DNA of 32,816 nucleotides from Dehalococcoidia bacterium UBA1141 (GCA_002311385.1 DCAE01000129.1:2546-35361); one strand, 5' to 3'; counted from the first letter of the stretch, positions 8,192 to 16,822 are shown. Made by a program: numbers and translations. Notes: generated by a model not told the origin, from the sequence alone.

Positions 8192-9517
8192 ATGTTTGTG
8201 AAAATCGACTACCCGGCGGTGGCATTCGCCAAATATGTCGCCCATGTTCCATCCGAGACCACCGAGGAGCTTCAGGCGGTTGCCAGCCAACTGAAGGACC
8301 TTCGTGTAGTTCACATAAACAGCACGGAGACAGGCGGCGGTGTCGCTGAGATTCTCCAATCCTTAGTCCCTCTATCCAACGCTTTGGGCATCTCCACAGA
8401 GCGGGTGGTCATCAACCCGCCTTCGGAGTTTTTCCAGGTCACCAAGAAAATCCATAACCTGCTCCAAGGCGCCGACGGCACTCTCTCCACGGAAGAATTG
8501 GATGTCTACTACCATAGCGTCCAGAAGGTCGCCGAGGACATGCGCCGACGGGAATTATCGGCCGACGTGTGGTTCTTACATGACCCTCAACTGCTACCGA
8601 TGGCCCGCTTGTTGCCTAGGTCATCCTCCGACATATGGTTATGGGTTTGCCACATCGACCTGACCAACCCAAACGAGAGCGTGTTAAATAACTTGTTGCC
8701 TTTGGTTAATGACTACGACAACTTGGTGTTCTCGCTGGCATCCTACGTGCCTCAGGGATTGACGGATATGCCGCCGGTATTTATCGCTCCTCCGGCCATT
8801 GACCCATTGACGGTAAAAAACGTCCCTCTACCCCGGAAACGAGCTGAGGAACTGGTTGCCGCCTTGGGCATCGACACTTCCAGGCCGTTAATCTCCCAGG
8901 TTTCAAGATTCGACATGTGGAAAGACCCTTGGGGCGTGGTTGAGGCCTACCGGATAGCCCGTCAATCTATACCGGGACTGCAACTGGCCATGCTGGGATT
9001 GAGCCAAGCAAGTGACGACCCCGAAGCCTTGGGCATCGTTGAAAGCGTCCGGGAGTTAGCTGGCGACGACCCCGATATTCATCTGTATTACCACACGGAA
9101 GATTTGCCTTGTTCGGTGGACGAGATAGTTAATGCCATCCAGGTTGTGTCAGAGGTTCTGATGCAAAAATCGATACGGGAAGGCTTTGGCTTGACCGTAA
9201 CCGAGGCTATGTGGAAGGGCAAGCCCATGATTGGCGGAAACGTTGGCGGCATACGCATCCAGATCGAAAACGGCGTGAACGGCTACTTGGTAGACACTCC
9301 CGAGGAGTGCGCCGAGCGGATTGTCGAGTTGCTCAAAGACCCGGAACTGCGGTCTACAATGGGAGAAGCTGCAAAGGAATCCGTGCGCAAGCGATTCTTG
9401 ATGCCCAGCCTGGCCTTGGACTACATGAACTTGGTAAAGGCCCACGTTACTCAACCCGAGGCTTCGCGCCAGCCTGCGGCGATATCTCAACTGACCAGCA
9501 GACTTGCTCCGGCGTGA
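8192..9517 (+). CDS. treT: TreT-like GT4 glycosyltransferase (trehalose synthase family)
   Basis: GT-B retaining glycosyltransferase of 441 residues. The N-terminal half carries 'VVHINSTETGGGVAEIL', 'DVWFLHDPQLLPMA' and 'WVCHIDLTNPNE', motifs typical of trehalose glycosyltransferring synthase (TreT), which joins NDP-glucose to glucose. The C-terminal half has the nucleotide-sugar site: SRFDMWKDPWGVVEAY, then KSIREGFGLTVTEAMWKGKP with the EX7E pair, and GGNVGGIRIQIENG. Trehalose as a compatible solute would suit a marine cell, but another acceptor is possible. ATG 8192 is preceded by GGGAGCGG. The last 20 residues (after KAHVTQ) are low complexity. It stands alone with 251 bp upstream and about 394 bp downstream. 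Confidence 0.78.
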   Translation: MFVKIDYPAVAFAKYVAHVPSETTEELQAVASQLKDLRVVHINSTETGGGVAEILQSLVPLSNALGISTERVVINPPSEFFQVTKKIHNLLQGADGTLSTEELDVYYHSVQKVAEDMRRRELSADVWFLHDPQLLPMARLLPRSSSDIWLWVCHIDLTNPNESVLNNLLPLVNDYDNLVFSLASYVPQGLTDMPPVFIAPPAIDPLTVKNVPLPRKRAEELVAALGIDTSRPLISQVSRFDMWKDPWGVVEAYRIARQSIPGLQLAMLGLSQASDDPEALGIVESVRELAGDDPDIHLYYHTEDLPCSVDEIVNAIQVVSEVLMQKSIREGFGLTVTEAMWKGKPMIGGNVGGIRIQIENGVNGYLVDTPEECAERIVELLKDPELRSTMGEAAKESVRKRFLMPSLALDYMNLVKAHVTQPEASRQPAAISQLTSRLAPA

Positions 9518-9911
9518 GTTTTTTCGCCCCTACTTTGACCTTGGCAGGGACCGTGGAAACCAGTAGTTTGCTGGTGGGTCGGCTCTGGATAATTCATTTT
9601 CCCCGCGCCGGTGCCATGATTCACATTCCTTTCGAACGATCGCCGCTCGAACACTAGCCGCATGCCGGCTTGTTTTCTCTGATTCTGCCCAACGGGATTT
9701 AGCCCACCGACTCCTCGCCCTACGACACGGCCTTTGACCGAACTCGCCGGCTGCCGTCAACCAAGCCAGGGCTACGCCTTGATGCCGGGCCGAAGATGCG
9801 TTAGAGTCTTGGAGTTATTTCGTGCGTCGGCCTATTCTGGAGCCACGCTCAGAATCGGCTATGACCGTCGATATTGGGCGAACCGGGGACAAAGGCCAAC
9901 TGAGGTACAAA
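9518..9911. other. Intergenic region upstream of phnA
   Basis: About 394 bp without a supported gene. Reading frames continue by chance in this GC-balanced stretch but have no plausible start site or family. The phnA frame itself is open back to 9822, but the extra 30 residues are unlike the family. Confidence 0.5.
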
Positions 9912-11012
9912 ATGGATCAGACAACGATTATCGTCATGGTTGACGGCCTGGACCCGGAATATCTGGAGTGCTGTCCAACACCCCGGATACGGGAACTTGC
10001 CGACGCCGGGTTTATGCTGGAAGCCAAGGCCATGATGCCCACCGTGACCAACGTGAACAACGTCTCGTTAATCACCGCCAGCTACCCCAAAGAGCATGGC
10101 ATAACATCGAACTACTGGCTAAACCAGGAGGACGCATCGGAGCACTACATGGAATCCGCGGAATACGTGGAAACCCAGACCATGTTCCAACGCGCCGAAG
10201 CCATGGGGACCCGGTCTCTGCTGGTTACAGCCAAGGATAAGCTGAGACGTTTACTAAGCGCAGGCACCACTCTGAATGTTTCGTCCGAGCAGCCTCCGGA
10301 TTGGGTCGCTTCGGGAGTTGGCGAACCGCCACCCATCTACTCAATCGAGGTCAACCAATGGGTCATGCAGGCTGCGAACTATATTCTGGAACGGGAAAAG
10401 TTCGATTTGGTCTACCTGACGACTACCGATTTTGCCATGCACACATATTCTCCAAAGCACCCTGAATCAGCCAGGCACCTAAGCCTGCTGGATGAGGCCA
10501 TCGGCAAGATTATGGACACCGTCCCAGACGCCCGAATCTTGATTACGGCAGACCACGGCATGTCTTCCAAGACCAAGATGATAAACCTAGAAGGCGTATT
10601 GGCTGACAAGGGCATCCACAGCCAAGCGGTCCCCATCATCAAAGACAGATACACCGTGCATCACTCGAATCTGGGCGGTTGCATCTATATCTATCTGGAT
10701 GACGCTGACACTGCTACTGCCTTGGACGTGCTGAATAACACCGAAGGGGTGGATCAGGCTTTTTCACGAGAAGAAGCAGCGGAAAGATTCCGGCTCATGC
10801 CCCAGCGCATCGGCGATATCATGGCGCTGGGCGCGGAGAGCGTGGTCTTTGGCGATCCTGCGCAAGTGACCATGCCGGAAGAACTCAGGTCCCACGGGTC
10901 GCTGCACGAAGAGCGAGTGCCAATCATCGGCTGCGGACCCGGGTTCGAGGGGTTCGAGTTTCGAGAGAACCGGGACTTGGGCCGCTATGTTTTTGAACGG
11001 GTGTTGGTCTAG
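9912..11012 (+). CDS. phnA: Phosphonoacetate hydrolase (alkaline phosphatase superfamily)
   Basis: Zinc-dependent C-P bond hydrolase releasing acetate and phosphate from phosphonoacetate. From ATG 9912 the protein has 366 residues. Catalytic layout of the family is present: metal Asp11 in MVDGLD, nucleophile Thr46 in VTNVNN (family: FTNPNN), Asp173 and His177 in TTDFAMH, Asp214/His215 in TADHGM, and His328 in LRSHGS. The family segment VTAKDKLRRLLSAG (about 105-118) and 'YTVHHSNLGG' also match PhnA better than nucleotide pyrophosphatases. GAGGT at 9902-9906 supports this start; an upstream in-frame ATG at 9822 lacks support. It precedes thrB by 55 bp, not the usual phnW/phnY partners, so a related phosphonate or phosphoester substrate cannot be excluded. 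Confidence 0.8.
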   Translation: MDQTTIIVMVDGLDPEYLECCPTPRIRELADAGFMLEAKAMMPTVTNVNNVSLITASYPKEHGITSNYWLNQEDASEHYMESAEYVETQTMFQRAEAMGTRSLLVTAKDKLRRLLSAGTTLNVSSEQPPDWVASGVGEPPPIYSIEVNQWVMQAANYILEREKFDLVYLTTTDFAMHTYSPKHPESARHLSLLDEAIGKIMDTVPDARILITADHGMSSKTKMINLEGVLADKGIHSQAVPIIKDRYTVHHSNLGGCIYIYLDDADTATALDVLNNTEGVDQAFSREEAAERFRLMPQRIGDIMALGAESVVFGDPAQVTMPEELRSHGSLHEERVPIIGCGPGFEGFEFRENRDLGRYVFERVLV

Positions 11013-11067
11013 CAGGGCATTCCTTCGCCCAGCTAGATTCAAGCTTGATTCATGTAGATAGGAAATA

Positions 11068-12018
11068 ATGAGTTTCGCTCCATTCCAGGTAATCGCTCCC
11101 GCTACCACAGCCAACCTAGGTCCGGGTTACGACTGCCTTGGCATGGCCTTGGATATATGGAACCGCCTAGAAGTCACCGCGGTCACCAGCCTCGGCGCAA
11201 ACGCTGGTGTTGGATCCACGGTGGAGATTATTGGGGAAGGCTCTCAGGAACTAGAGACCACCAGGGAAAATCTGGTACACCGGTCCATGGCGTTCTTGTT
11301 TCGCGAAGCCGACCAGGAAATGCCGCCGGTCCACTTGAAATGCCATAACAAGATTCCCTTGGCCAGGGGCTTGGGCAGCAGCGCCGCAGCCATTGCCGGG
11401 GGATTGGTGGCGGCCAACGAAATCTGCGGCCAGCCCTTTGGCAGCAACGAACTGTTAGAGATGGCGGCAACCATTGAAGGACATCCGGACAACGTGGCGG
11501 CGGCCGTGCTTGGCGGCTTGCAACTGGTGGTGTCGGACCAGGACCGTCTGTACACAGCGGCCATAAATGTACCCACCGACCTGAGCGCAGTGCTCTTCGT
11601 TCCCGAGCTGCGCATAGCCACCAAAGACGCACGCGCTGTATTGCCGGAGAAGGTGTCAGTGGCGGACGCAGTCCACAATATGAGCCGCACCGCCCTTTTG
11701 GTGGCGGGTATGGCCACCAACAAGCCCGAGTACTTTGGGATAGCCACAGAGGACCGGCTGCATCAACCCTACCGGCAACCATTGTTCCCCGTTATGAAGC
11801 TGCTGTTTCGGGCCGCATTGGACGCAGGGGCGCTGGGGGCATTTCTCTCCGGCAGCGGGTCAACGGTCTTAGCGCTAGCCAAAGGAAGGGAAATGACGGT
11901 GGCCTACGAGATGGCCGAGGCAGCAAAGCAGGCAGGTGTGGAAGGACGGGTGCACATCACCCGACCCACCGAGCAGGGCGCCCATGTGCTGACCAGTCCC
12001 CAGTCTCAAAATGTCTAA
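11068..12018 (+). CDS. thrB: Homoserine kinase
   Basis: GHMP-family kinase phosphorylating homoserine in threonine synthesis. The 316-residue product has the N-terminal 'APATTANLGPGYDCLGMAL' homoserine kinase signature, the ATP-binding glycine/serine loop PLARGLGSSAAAIAGGL (about 92-108), the 'EGHPDNVAAAVLGG' motif and the C-terminal GAFLSGSGSTVLAL motif. AGGAAA precedes ATG 11068. It lies 24 bp before lysC, giving a two-gene aspartate-family amino acid unit; phnA sits 55 bp upstream and may be co-transcribed. The last ten residues after the ACT-free kinase core are variable. Confidence 0.95.
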   Translation: MSFAPFQVIAPATTANLGPGYDCLGMALDIWNRLEVTAVTSLGANAGVGSTVEIIGEGSQELETTRENLVHRSMAFLFREADQEMPPVHLKCHNKIPLARGLGSSAAAIAGGLVAANEICGQPFGSNELLEMAATIEGHPDNVAAAVLGGLQLVVSDQDRLYTAAINVPTDLSAVLFVPELRIATKDARAVLPEKVSVADAVHNMSRTALLVAGMATNKPEYFGIATEDRLHQPYRQPLFPVMKLLFRAALDAGALGAFLSGSGSTVLALAKGREMTVAYEMAEAAKQAGVEGRVHITRPTEQGAHVLTSPQSQNV

Positions 12019-12042
12019 GATTGTTTTGGATAATCTAAAAGA

Positions 12043-13269
12043 ATGCCGCTGATAGTTCAAAAATACGGTGGCACCTCCGTGGCCGACGCCGATCGGATTA
12101 TCGGCGTGGCACGCCGGATTGCCGACGCAAAAATCGGAGGTAAAAGCGTTGTGGCCGTCGTGTCGGCCATGGGCGATAGTACCGATGAATTGATACGTTT
12201 GGCCCACACCGTATCGACCTCTCCGGACGCACGGGAGTTGGACCTTTTATTGTCCACCGGTGAATTGGTGTCGAGCACGCTGCTTACCATGGCCTTGAAA
12301 ACCCTGGGATACGACGCCATCAGCTTGAGTGGGCCGCAAGCGGGGATTCGCACCGACACCATGTACGGAAGAGCTCGGATCGACAGCATAGATCCCAGCA
12401 GAGTGCAGAAAGAACTGAAAGCCGGTCACATAGTAGTGGTAGCCGGATTCCAAGGGATATCCGACAATCAGGACATTACCACCCTGGGCCGAGGAGGCTC
12501 GGATACCACCGCAGTAGCATTGGCTGCTGCTTTAGGCGCTGAGCGATGTGAGATTTATACCGACGTGGACGGCATCTATACAGCCGACCCCCGAATAGTC
12601 CCGGAAGCCCGAAAGTTGGATGAGATTGGCTACCAGGAAATGTTGGAACTGGCCAGCTATGGGGCGAAAATGCACCCCAGGTCGATAGAGTTGGGATCGG
12701 TATTTAATGTGCCCATATATGTCGCATCCAGCTTCGGAGACGCACCCGGCACGACTATTCATGGAGATCCCGATGGGAGTCAGATGGAAAATAGGATTAA
12801 AGTTACCGGCATCGCCTTAAACACAAACGTTGCGAAAATAACAGTCCGCTCCGTCCCTGACCAACCGGGTGTGGCAGCAGCCCTGTTTGAGCCCTTGGCC
12901 AAGGTGGGCATCAGCGTGGACACCATCGTGCAGAACACTAGCAGCGACCGCACAACAGACATTAGCTTCACTGTTAGCCGTACCGACCTGCCCCAGGCCG
13001 AATCTGAGGTCAAGTTGGTGATGAACGAGTTGGGAACCTCTTCCATAGTGACAGACGCAACCCTGGCCACAGTTAGCGTGGTGGGTTCCGGCATGCAAAA
13101 TACCCCCGGTTACGCCTCCAGAATGTTCCGGGTGTTGGCCGACGGCAGAATCAACATCGACATGATAACCACCTCAGAGATACGAATCTCCTGCATAATC
13201 CAAGAAGGCCAAGCACAAGAGGCGGTCAGGCTACTACACCGGGATTTTCAACTCGATAAAGGGGACTAG
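12043..13269 (+). CDS. lysC: Aspartate kinase with two ACT domains
   Basis: Monofunctional aspartokinase catalysing the first step to lysine, threonine and methionine. The 408-residue protein carries the N-terminal KYGGTSVADADRI signature, the LSTGELVSS region, GRGGSDTTAVALAAAL and the 'EIYTDVDGIYTADPR' motif, then two C-terminal ACT domains (about 265-335 and 345-405) that bind feedback amino acids. In relatives such as Bacillus and Corynebacterium an internal start gives a separate regulatory subunit; Met at about residue 248 here (ATG 12784) could play that role, unproven. It follows thrB by 24 bp. Confidence 0.96.
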   Translation: MPLIVQKYGGTSVADADRIIGVARRIADAKIGGKSVVAVVSAMGDSTDELIRLAHTVSTSPDARELDLLLSTGELVSSTLLTMALKTLGYDAISLSGPQAGIRTDTMYGRARIDSIDPSRVQKELKAGHIVVVAGFQGISDNQDITTLGRGGSDTTAVALAAALGAERCEIYTDVDGIYTADPRIVPEARKLDEIGYQEMLELASYGAKMHPRSIELGSVFNVPIYVASSFGDAPGTTIHGDPDGSQMENRIKVTGIALNTNVAKITVRSVPDQPGVAAALFEPLAKVGISVDTIVQNTSSDRTTDISFTVSRTDLPQAESEVKLVMNELGTSSIVTDATLATVSVVGSGMQNTPGYASRMFRVLADGRINIDMITTSEIRISCIIQEGQAQEAVRLLHRDFQLDKGD

Positions 13270-13323
13270 AAACTACCCTCCCCCGCTGACCGGCGTACAT
13301 AGCTATTCAACACCACGCATCGA

Positions 13324-14088
13324 ATGCCCGCCCATTCCGAAATAGAGGAACCACTCTTGGACCAGGTCTTTCTGTCGATAGTAATCCCCGCATACAACGA
13401 GGAAGCCCGCATCAGCGCCACCCTGGAGAGGGTGATTAGCTACCTCGGGGGCCGCAGCTATTCTTGGGAAGTGCTGGTCGCCGATGACGGAAGTACCGAC
13501 GGAACAGCCAGCCTGGTATCTCAGATGGCGGCCACTCAACCGAACCTCCGGCTCATTAGCTTGGACCACCGGGGCAAGGGATGGGCGGTCAAAAACGCAA
13601 TGCTGGCGGCCCAAGGCGAGTACCGCATTCTGTGCGATGCTGATTTATCCGTCCCCATAGAGCAAGTGGAGCGGCTGCTTCCGCCCCTGGTTTCGGAAGT
13701 GGACATTTCGTTGGGTTCCAGGGCCGCCCCGGGCGCCCAACGCATCGGTGAGCCAACCCGAAGGCACCTGATGGGGCGCATCTACAATGCTTTGGTGCGC
13801 ATCATTGCGGTTTCAGGGATTCAAGATACCCAGTGCGGCTTCAAGTGCTACCGGGGTGAAGTGGTCCCGTCCCTTTTTGGACGTTTGACAATGGACGGAT
13901 TCGCCTTCGACGTGGAGGTTCTTTTCATAGCCGGTAAGGAGGGTATGAGCCTGCAAGAAATACCGGTGGACTGGTACTATCGGGAGAATAGCAAGGTGCG
14001 GGATTTCCGGGACTCCGTGGCAATGACTTTGGACCTTCTGAGAATCCGGTGGCGCCATCTTCGTGGCAGATACCAGGGGCAAGAGTAA
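13324..14088 (+). CDS. GT2 polyprenyl-phosphate sugar transferase
   Basis: Family 2 glycosyltransferase of 254 residues resembling dolichyl/polyprenyl-phosphate beta-glucosyltransferases. Visible motifs: LSIVIPAYNEE near the N-terminus, VADDGSTDGTA, the metal-binding DADLSVP (about 102-108), SLGSRAAPGAQ, 'IQDTQCGFKCYRGE', and the conserved RENSKVR near the C-terminus. No membrane helix is seen, so it would act at the inner face of the membrane, moving sugar from a nucleotide to a lipid carrier for glycan or protein glycosylation. Archaella are commonly N-glycosylated in archaea, which would be one use, but no linkage beyond proximity is shown. The start at ATG 13324 has no clear ribosome binding site; another start within the first 15 residues is possible. 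Confidence 0.82.
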   Translation: MPAHSEIEEPLLDQVFLSIVIPAYNEEARISATLERVISYLGGRSYSWEVLVADDGSTDGTASLVSQMAATQPNLRLISLDHRGKGWAVKNAMLAAQGEYRILCDADLSVPIEQVERLLPPLVSEVDISLGSRAAPGAQRIGEPTRRHLMGRIYNALVRIIAVSGIQDTQCGFKCYRGEVVPSLFGRLTMDGFAFDVEVLFIAGKEGMSLQEIPVDWYYRENSKVRDFRDSVAMTLDLLRIRWRHLRGRYQGQE

Positions 14089-14273
14089 AGGGCGAAATAG
14101 GCCCGTTCATCTAGCTCAACGAACCCTTTCCAGCCAACAGAGAATTTCTGATATTACTTCACTATACCTCACACATTTTGAGGGTCGCCAATTAGCCAAC
14201 TGCGTGTTATCCCTATTGTTGGATGCCTTCCCAATCTGTAACCATTGGCAAGTACAGATTAGTTGGAGGGGTG

Positions 14274-14501
14274 ATGACGAGTATCTATGTAAACGGCAAT
14301 AGCAATGGCACGATTGGTGAAAAGAACAATGGCGGCCTGATCACTGTATCCCAAGTGGCAGAGTTGCTGCACGTACACCCTCACTCTATCAGACGCTGGG
14401 CCGACGCTGGGCTACTCCCCTGCTACAGGTTCGATTTGCGGGGAGACAGGAGATTCGCACTTGATAATGTCGAGCATTTCATGGTGTCGGGTACCAACTG
14501 A
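14274..14501 (+). CDS. Small MerR/excisionase-type HTH protein
   Basis: A 75-residue DNA-binding protein. After a flexible Asn/Gly-rich leader (about 1-20) comes a winged helix-turn-helix of the excisionase/BldC type: ITVSQVAELLHVHPHSIRRWADAGLLPCYR, then RGDRRFALDNVEHFM. Start at ATG 14274 is set by GGAGG at 14265-14269; the frame is open further upstream. There is no neighbouring integrase or phage gene, so it is more likely a stand-alone regulator than a true excisionase. Target unknown. It is flanked on the right by about 655 bp of non-coding DNA. Confidence 0.75.
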   Translation: MTSIYVNGNSNGTIGEKNNGGLITVSQVAELLHVHPHSIRRWADAGLLPCYRFDLRGDRRFALDNVEHFMVSGTN

Positions 14502-15156
14502 ATGGGCTGTTAATCCGAAAATCTAGCCCAATCGGTCTAACGGCAGTGAAGATCCATCCTTCGCCTTTCCAACTTCTATTCCAACCCCTCTGCCAATGAT
14601 TCAAGCAGGTGGTCTGCTGGAATGTTAATGCTCCGCACCGGTTACATCCTCTCCACTTGCCGGGCTCGTATTAGCCCAAGAACCTCATAACATGGCCGTC
14701 TTGAGAAGTTCAGCGACAAAGAACACTTTGCGCTAAACAGATTGCTCTCTTCATTGGAATGGCCCTGTCCCACTGCTCTGGATTCTCAATCAACCTATTT
14801 CACGGGCCAAATATCCCAAAAAACTCATTGGAATTCACCTATTTAAGTCTTGACCGTAGGCGTAGTTATGTTGTAACTACTAGTTGTAATTCGAGATTTC
14901 GGGAAATTCGGCACAAGTCTACTGGTGTGGCAGACACCATATAACATAACGAAATTCTCTGATTTAATGATTGTTAGTCACGAAACGACCGCCTGAAGGG
15001 GGGTTTCCGTCAGCCAAAACCGAAGCGACACATACACGACCTGAGCATACAAAAAAATCGATAAAATCGGAAAACTTGCGACTATGAAATTGGGTGGTAC
15101 GGGGGCTGGGTGTCGCAATATTGTTGCCATCAGACCTGTGATGGGATGGAGAAGGG
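14502..15156. other. Long intergenic region with small palindromes
   Basis: No supported gene in 655 bp, and the sequence is AT-richer than its neighbours. It holds a direct repeat GTTGTAA at 14870-14876 and 14883-14889 (13-bp period), an ATTTC-GG-GAAAT inverted repeat near 14896-14907, and a hairpin TGGTGT/ACACCA at 14923-14939. These could be operators for the small HTH protein next door, but that is speculation. Confidence 0.45.
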
Positions 15157-15963
15157 ATGGATAAACAACTAATACAATCTAGCAATAGCACCCGGCTCAA
15201 GCGAGACTTGACCCGGGACGCAATCGACCTTGCCCTAAAAGGTGAGTGGGAACGAGCCACCGACGTCAATCGTGCGATTCTTGAGTTGTTCGCCGACGAA
15301 GTAGAGGCTATGAACCGATTGGGCAAGGCCTACATGGAGTTGGGGAAATACGACGATGCCAGAAATGTGCTGGGCAATGTTGCCCGTATCGCTCCATACA
15401 ATAACATAGCCAAGAAGAACCTCGCCCGTTTGGAAAATCCGGGGAGCAACCCGGTATCAACAAAGCCGGGCCGGAAAGCTGGCAGCGCACCTCATATGTT
15501 CATCGAGGAAAGCGGTAAATCCGGCAAGACGGATTTGCGAAAGACTGCTCCAAGTGAAACCATTGCCCGCCTGGCGCCCAACGACCCGGTTAACCTGGTG
15601 GTGGAAAATAGCAATCTAAACATCTACTCCCGTGACGGAGAATATCTCGGCCAGGTCGAACCCAAGTTGGGGCAAAGGCTGGTCCGATTCATGTGTGGTG
15701 GCAACGAATACGATGCCGCCATTGTTAGCATCAATCAACAGACGGTTTCTGTGATAATCCGCGAAACTTTCCGTCATGGCAACCTCCAAAATGCTTGCTC
15801 TTTTCCCAGTAAAACCCACAGCAAGACACGGGATGAGCGCCAGGTTTACCTGGGTCAAAGCCTAATCAGCCAACTCCGGGCAGACGGTTTAGACGAAGAC
15901 GACGATGATGAAAACGTCATTGACGAAGAAGCCATGGACACGGAGTGGATCGAGAACGAGTAA
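15157..15963 (+). CDS. TPR-containing protein with acidic C-terminal tail
   Basis: No specific function recognised. The 268-residue protein begins with two or so tetratricopeptide-like helix pairs (about 15-90: 'ALKGEWERATDVNRAILEL', 'AMNRLGKAYMELGKYDDAR', 'NIAKKNLARLE'). A linker rich in Gly/Lys/Ser (about 92-130) follows, then a beta-rich domain (about 140-205: VNLVVENSNLNIYSRDGEYLGQ, then LGQRLVRFMCGG) and a tail dominated by Asp/Glu after 'RADGLDED'. No signal peptide or membrane helix. GGAG at 15148-15151 supports ATG 15157. TPR plus a small beta domain suggests a protein-binding or nucleic-acid-associated adaptor in the cytoplasm. It stands alone. Confidence 0.72.
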   Translation: MDKQLIQSSNSTRLKRDLTRDAIDLALKGEWERATDVNRAILELFADEVEAMNRLGKAYMELGKYDDARNVLGNVARIAPYNNIAKKNLARLENPGSNPVSTKPGRKAGSAPHMFIEESGKSGKTDLRKTAPSETIARLAPNDPVNLVVENSNLNIYSRDGEYLGQVEPKLGQRLVRFMCGGNEYDAAIVSINQQTVSVIIRETFRHGNLQNACSFPSKTHSKTRDERQVYLGQSLISQLRADGLDEDDDDENVIDEEAMDTEWIENE

Positions 15964-16366
15964 CACAGAGTCCCACGTATCCTTCTGAACCTAACCTAAC
16001 TTTTTCCTTCGCCCCGTCTCTCCGCCGCCTGATTGAAGCGTGCTGAGCCGATTTTCGAGCAGGCCGGTTTTTGCAATCCTTGGTTGGCTGCTACCACAAA
16101 ACTCCCATCCGCGAAGTCTTCGGGATTTCCGTAATTCACTTTTGGCATCATGCCATCCATTGCTGTCGCCTGGTGTTTGTCGTCTGGTGTCCGTGGGCCA
16201 GTCTGGCGCTTATCGTTTGAAACGGGCGATTTGAGCTTGTGTTTTTTGACGGGGAAATGGAGCGAACCGCCCGGTTTGAGCGCAGGAACCCTTGCCGGGA
16301 CGGTCCGAATCCATGAAGAGAGGGTAAGTCGAGAGGTGTGCGATCAAGGCGCGGCTCAACAGTAAG
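15964..16366. other. Intergenic region with possible structured RNA
   Basis: No supported gene in about 400 bp. Within it, GCGCT (16206-16210) pairs with AGCGC (16279-16283) and, nested inside, CGGGCG (16223-16228) pairs with CGCCCG (16268-16273), giving a two-part stem around a 39-nt loop. No match to tmRNA, RNase P, SRP or known riboswitch cores was seen. Confidence 0.35.
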
Positions 16367-16543
16367 CTAAGTAATAACCAGGGGTGCCGATACCGCCGCT
16401 ATGGCTACAATAATGCTGGCTATTACCAGGACCTCAATCAAGGTAAATTTGTTTTCAGTTTTGGCTTTCAACTTCAACTGTTTACCGTCGGCGTGTCCCG
16501 CATCCATATTTTTTTCTACCCCAGATGAGTCTTTCGATTTCAT
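16367..16543 (-). CDS. Type IV pilin-like 58-residue peptide, possibly truncated
   Basis: A short reading frame encodes a 58-residue peptide: about 32 polar, Lys-rich residues, then NKFTLIEVLVIASIIVAIAA and PLVIT before a TAG stop. The FTLIEVLV stretch is the class III signal/N-terminal helix signature of type IV pilins and type II secretion pseudopilins; Glu at the +5 position is present, but the residue before the Phe is Lys rather than the usual Gly. The leader is longer than normal and the globular domain is absent. It may be the head of a decayed pilin gene or a genuine mini-pilin. ATG 16543 has no good ribosome binding site; an internal ATG (residue 13) has GGGG upstream. Confidence 0.5.
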   Translation of the reverse strand: MKSKDSSGVEKNMDAGHADGKQLKLKAKTENKFTLIEVLVIASIIVAIAAVSAPLVIT

Positions 16544-16692
16544 GGCTTACCAAAGTGTTGGCACTCGTACTACCGGTACTGTTTGAGTCGTTGCTTTTTA
16601 ACTGGTGCTTCTTGAGTGCCAGAATCCAGAGTCACTAAAGACATTCTATGACAAGCCAGGAGAGGAATCTGTGACATGCTCCTAAGAATATT

Positions 16693-16708
16693 TGTGACGT
16701 TGGTCACA
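16693..16708. promoter_or_regulatory. CRP-type palindromic site upstream of speD
   Basis: TGTGA-N6-TCACA is a perfect match to the core binding pattern of CRP-family regulators. It lies 115 bp before the speD start. A second half-site TGTGAC occurs at 16670-16675, 23 bp upstream. The crp-like gene at 19928-20643 in this window would be the natural candidate partner, but it is broken as sequenced. Confidence 0.6.
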
Positions 16709-16730
16709 TTTGACGGAGATATTTACAGAT

Positions 16731-16761
16731 AATTCACCATAGGTATTGATTACCTGTGAAT
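16731..16761 (+). promoter_or_regulatory. Bulged inverted repeat in speD upstream region
   Basis: ATTCAC-CAT-AGGTA (16732-16745) is complementary to TACCT-GTGAAT (16751-16761): an 11-bp stem with a 3-nt bulge and a 5-nt loop. It could be an operator or a leader RNA hairpin controlling speD. A TACAAT at 16763-16768 directly follows and may be a -10 element, although no correctly spaced -35 is seen. Confidence 0.4.
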
Positions 16762-16822
16762 ATACAATTAGAATTGGTGACTGTTGCTCAGGCGGCAAAC
16801 TGAAATGCAGGAGGACAAGTGA

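Noticed and set aside
9211..9657. Plus-strand frame overlapping the GT4 gene end
   Set aside because: Mostly within the glycosyltransferase in another frame, no ribosome binding site, no family resemblance.
11228..11782. Two minus-strand frames opposite thrB
   Set aside because: Shadow frames of a well-recognised kinase gene.
16140..16380. tmRNA, RNase P RNA or SRP RNA
   Set aside because: None of their conserved cores is present on either strand.
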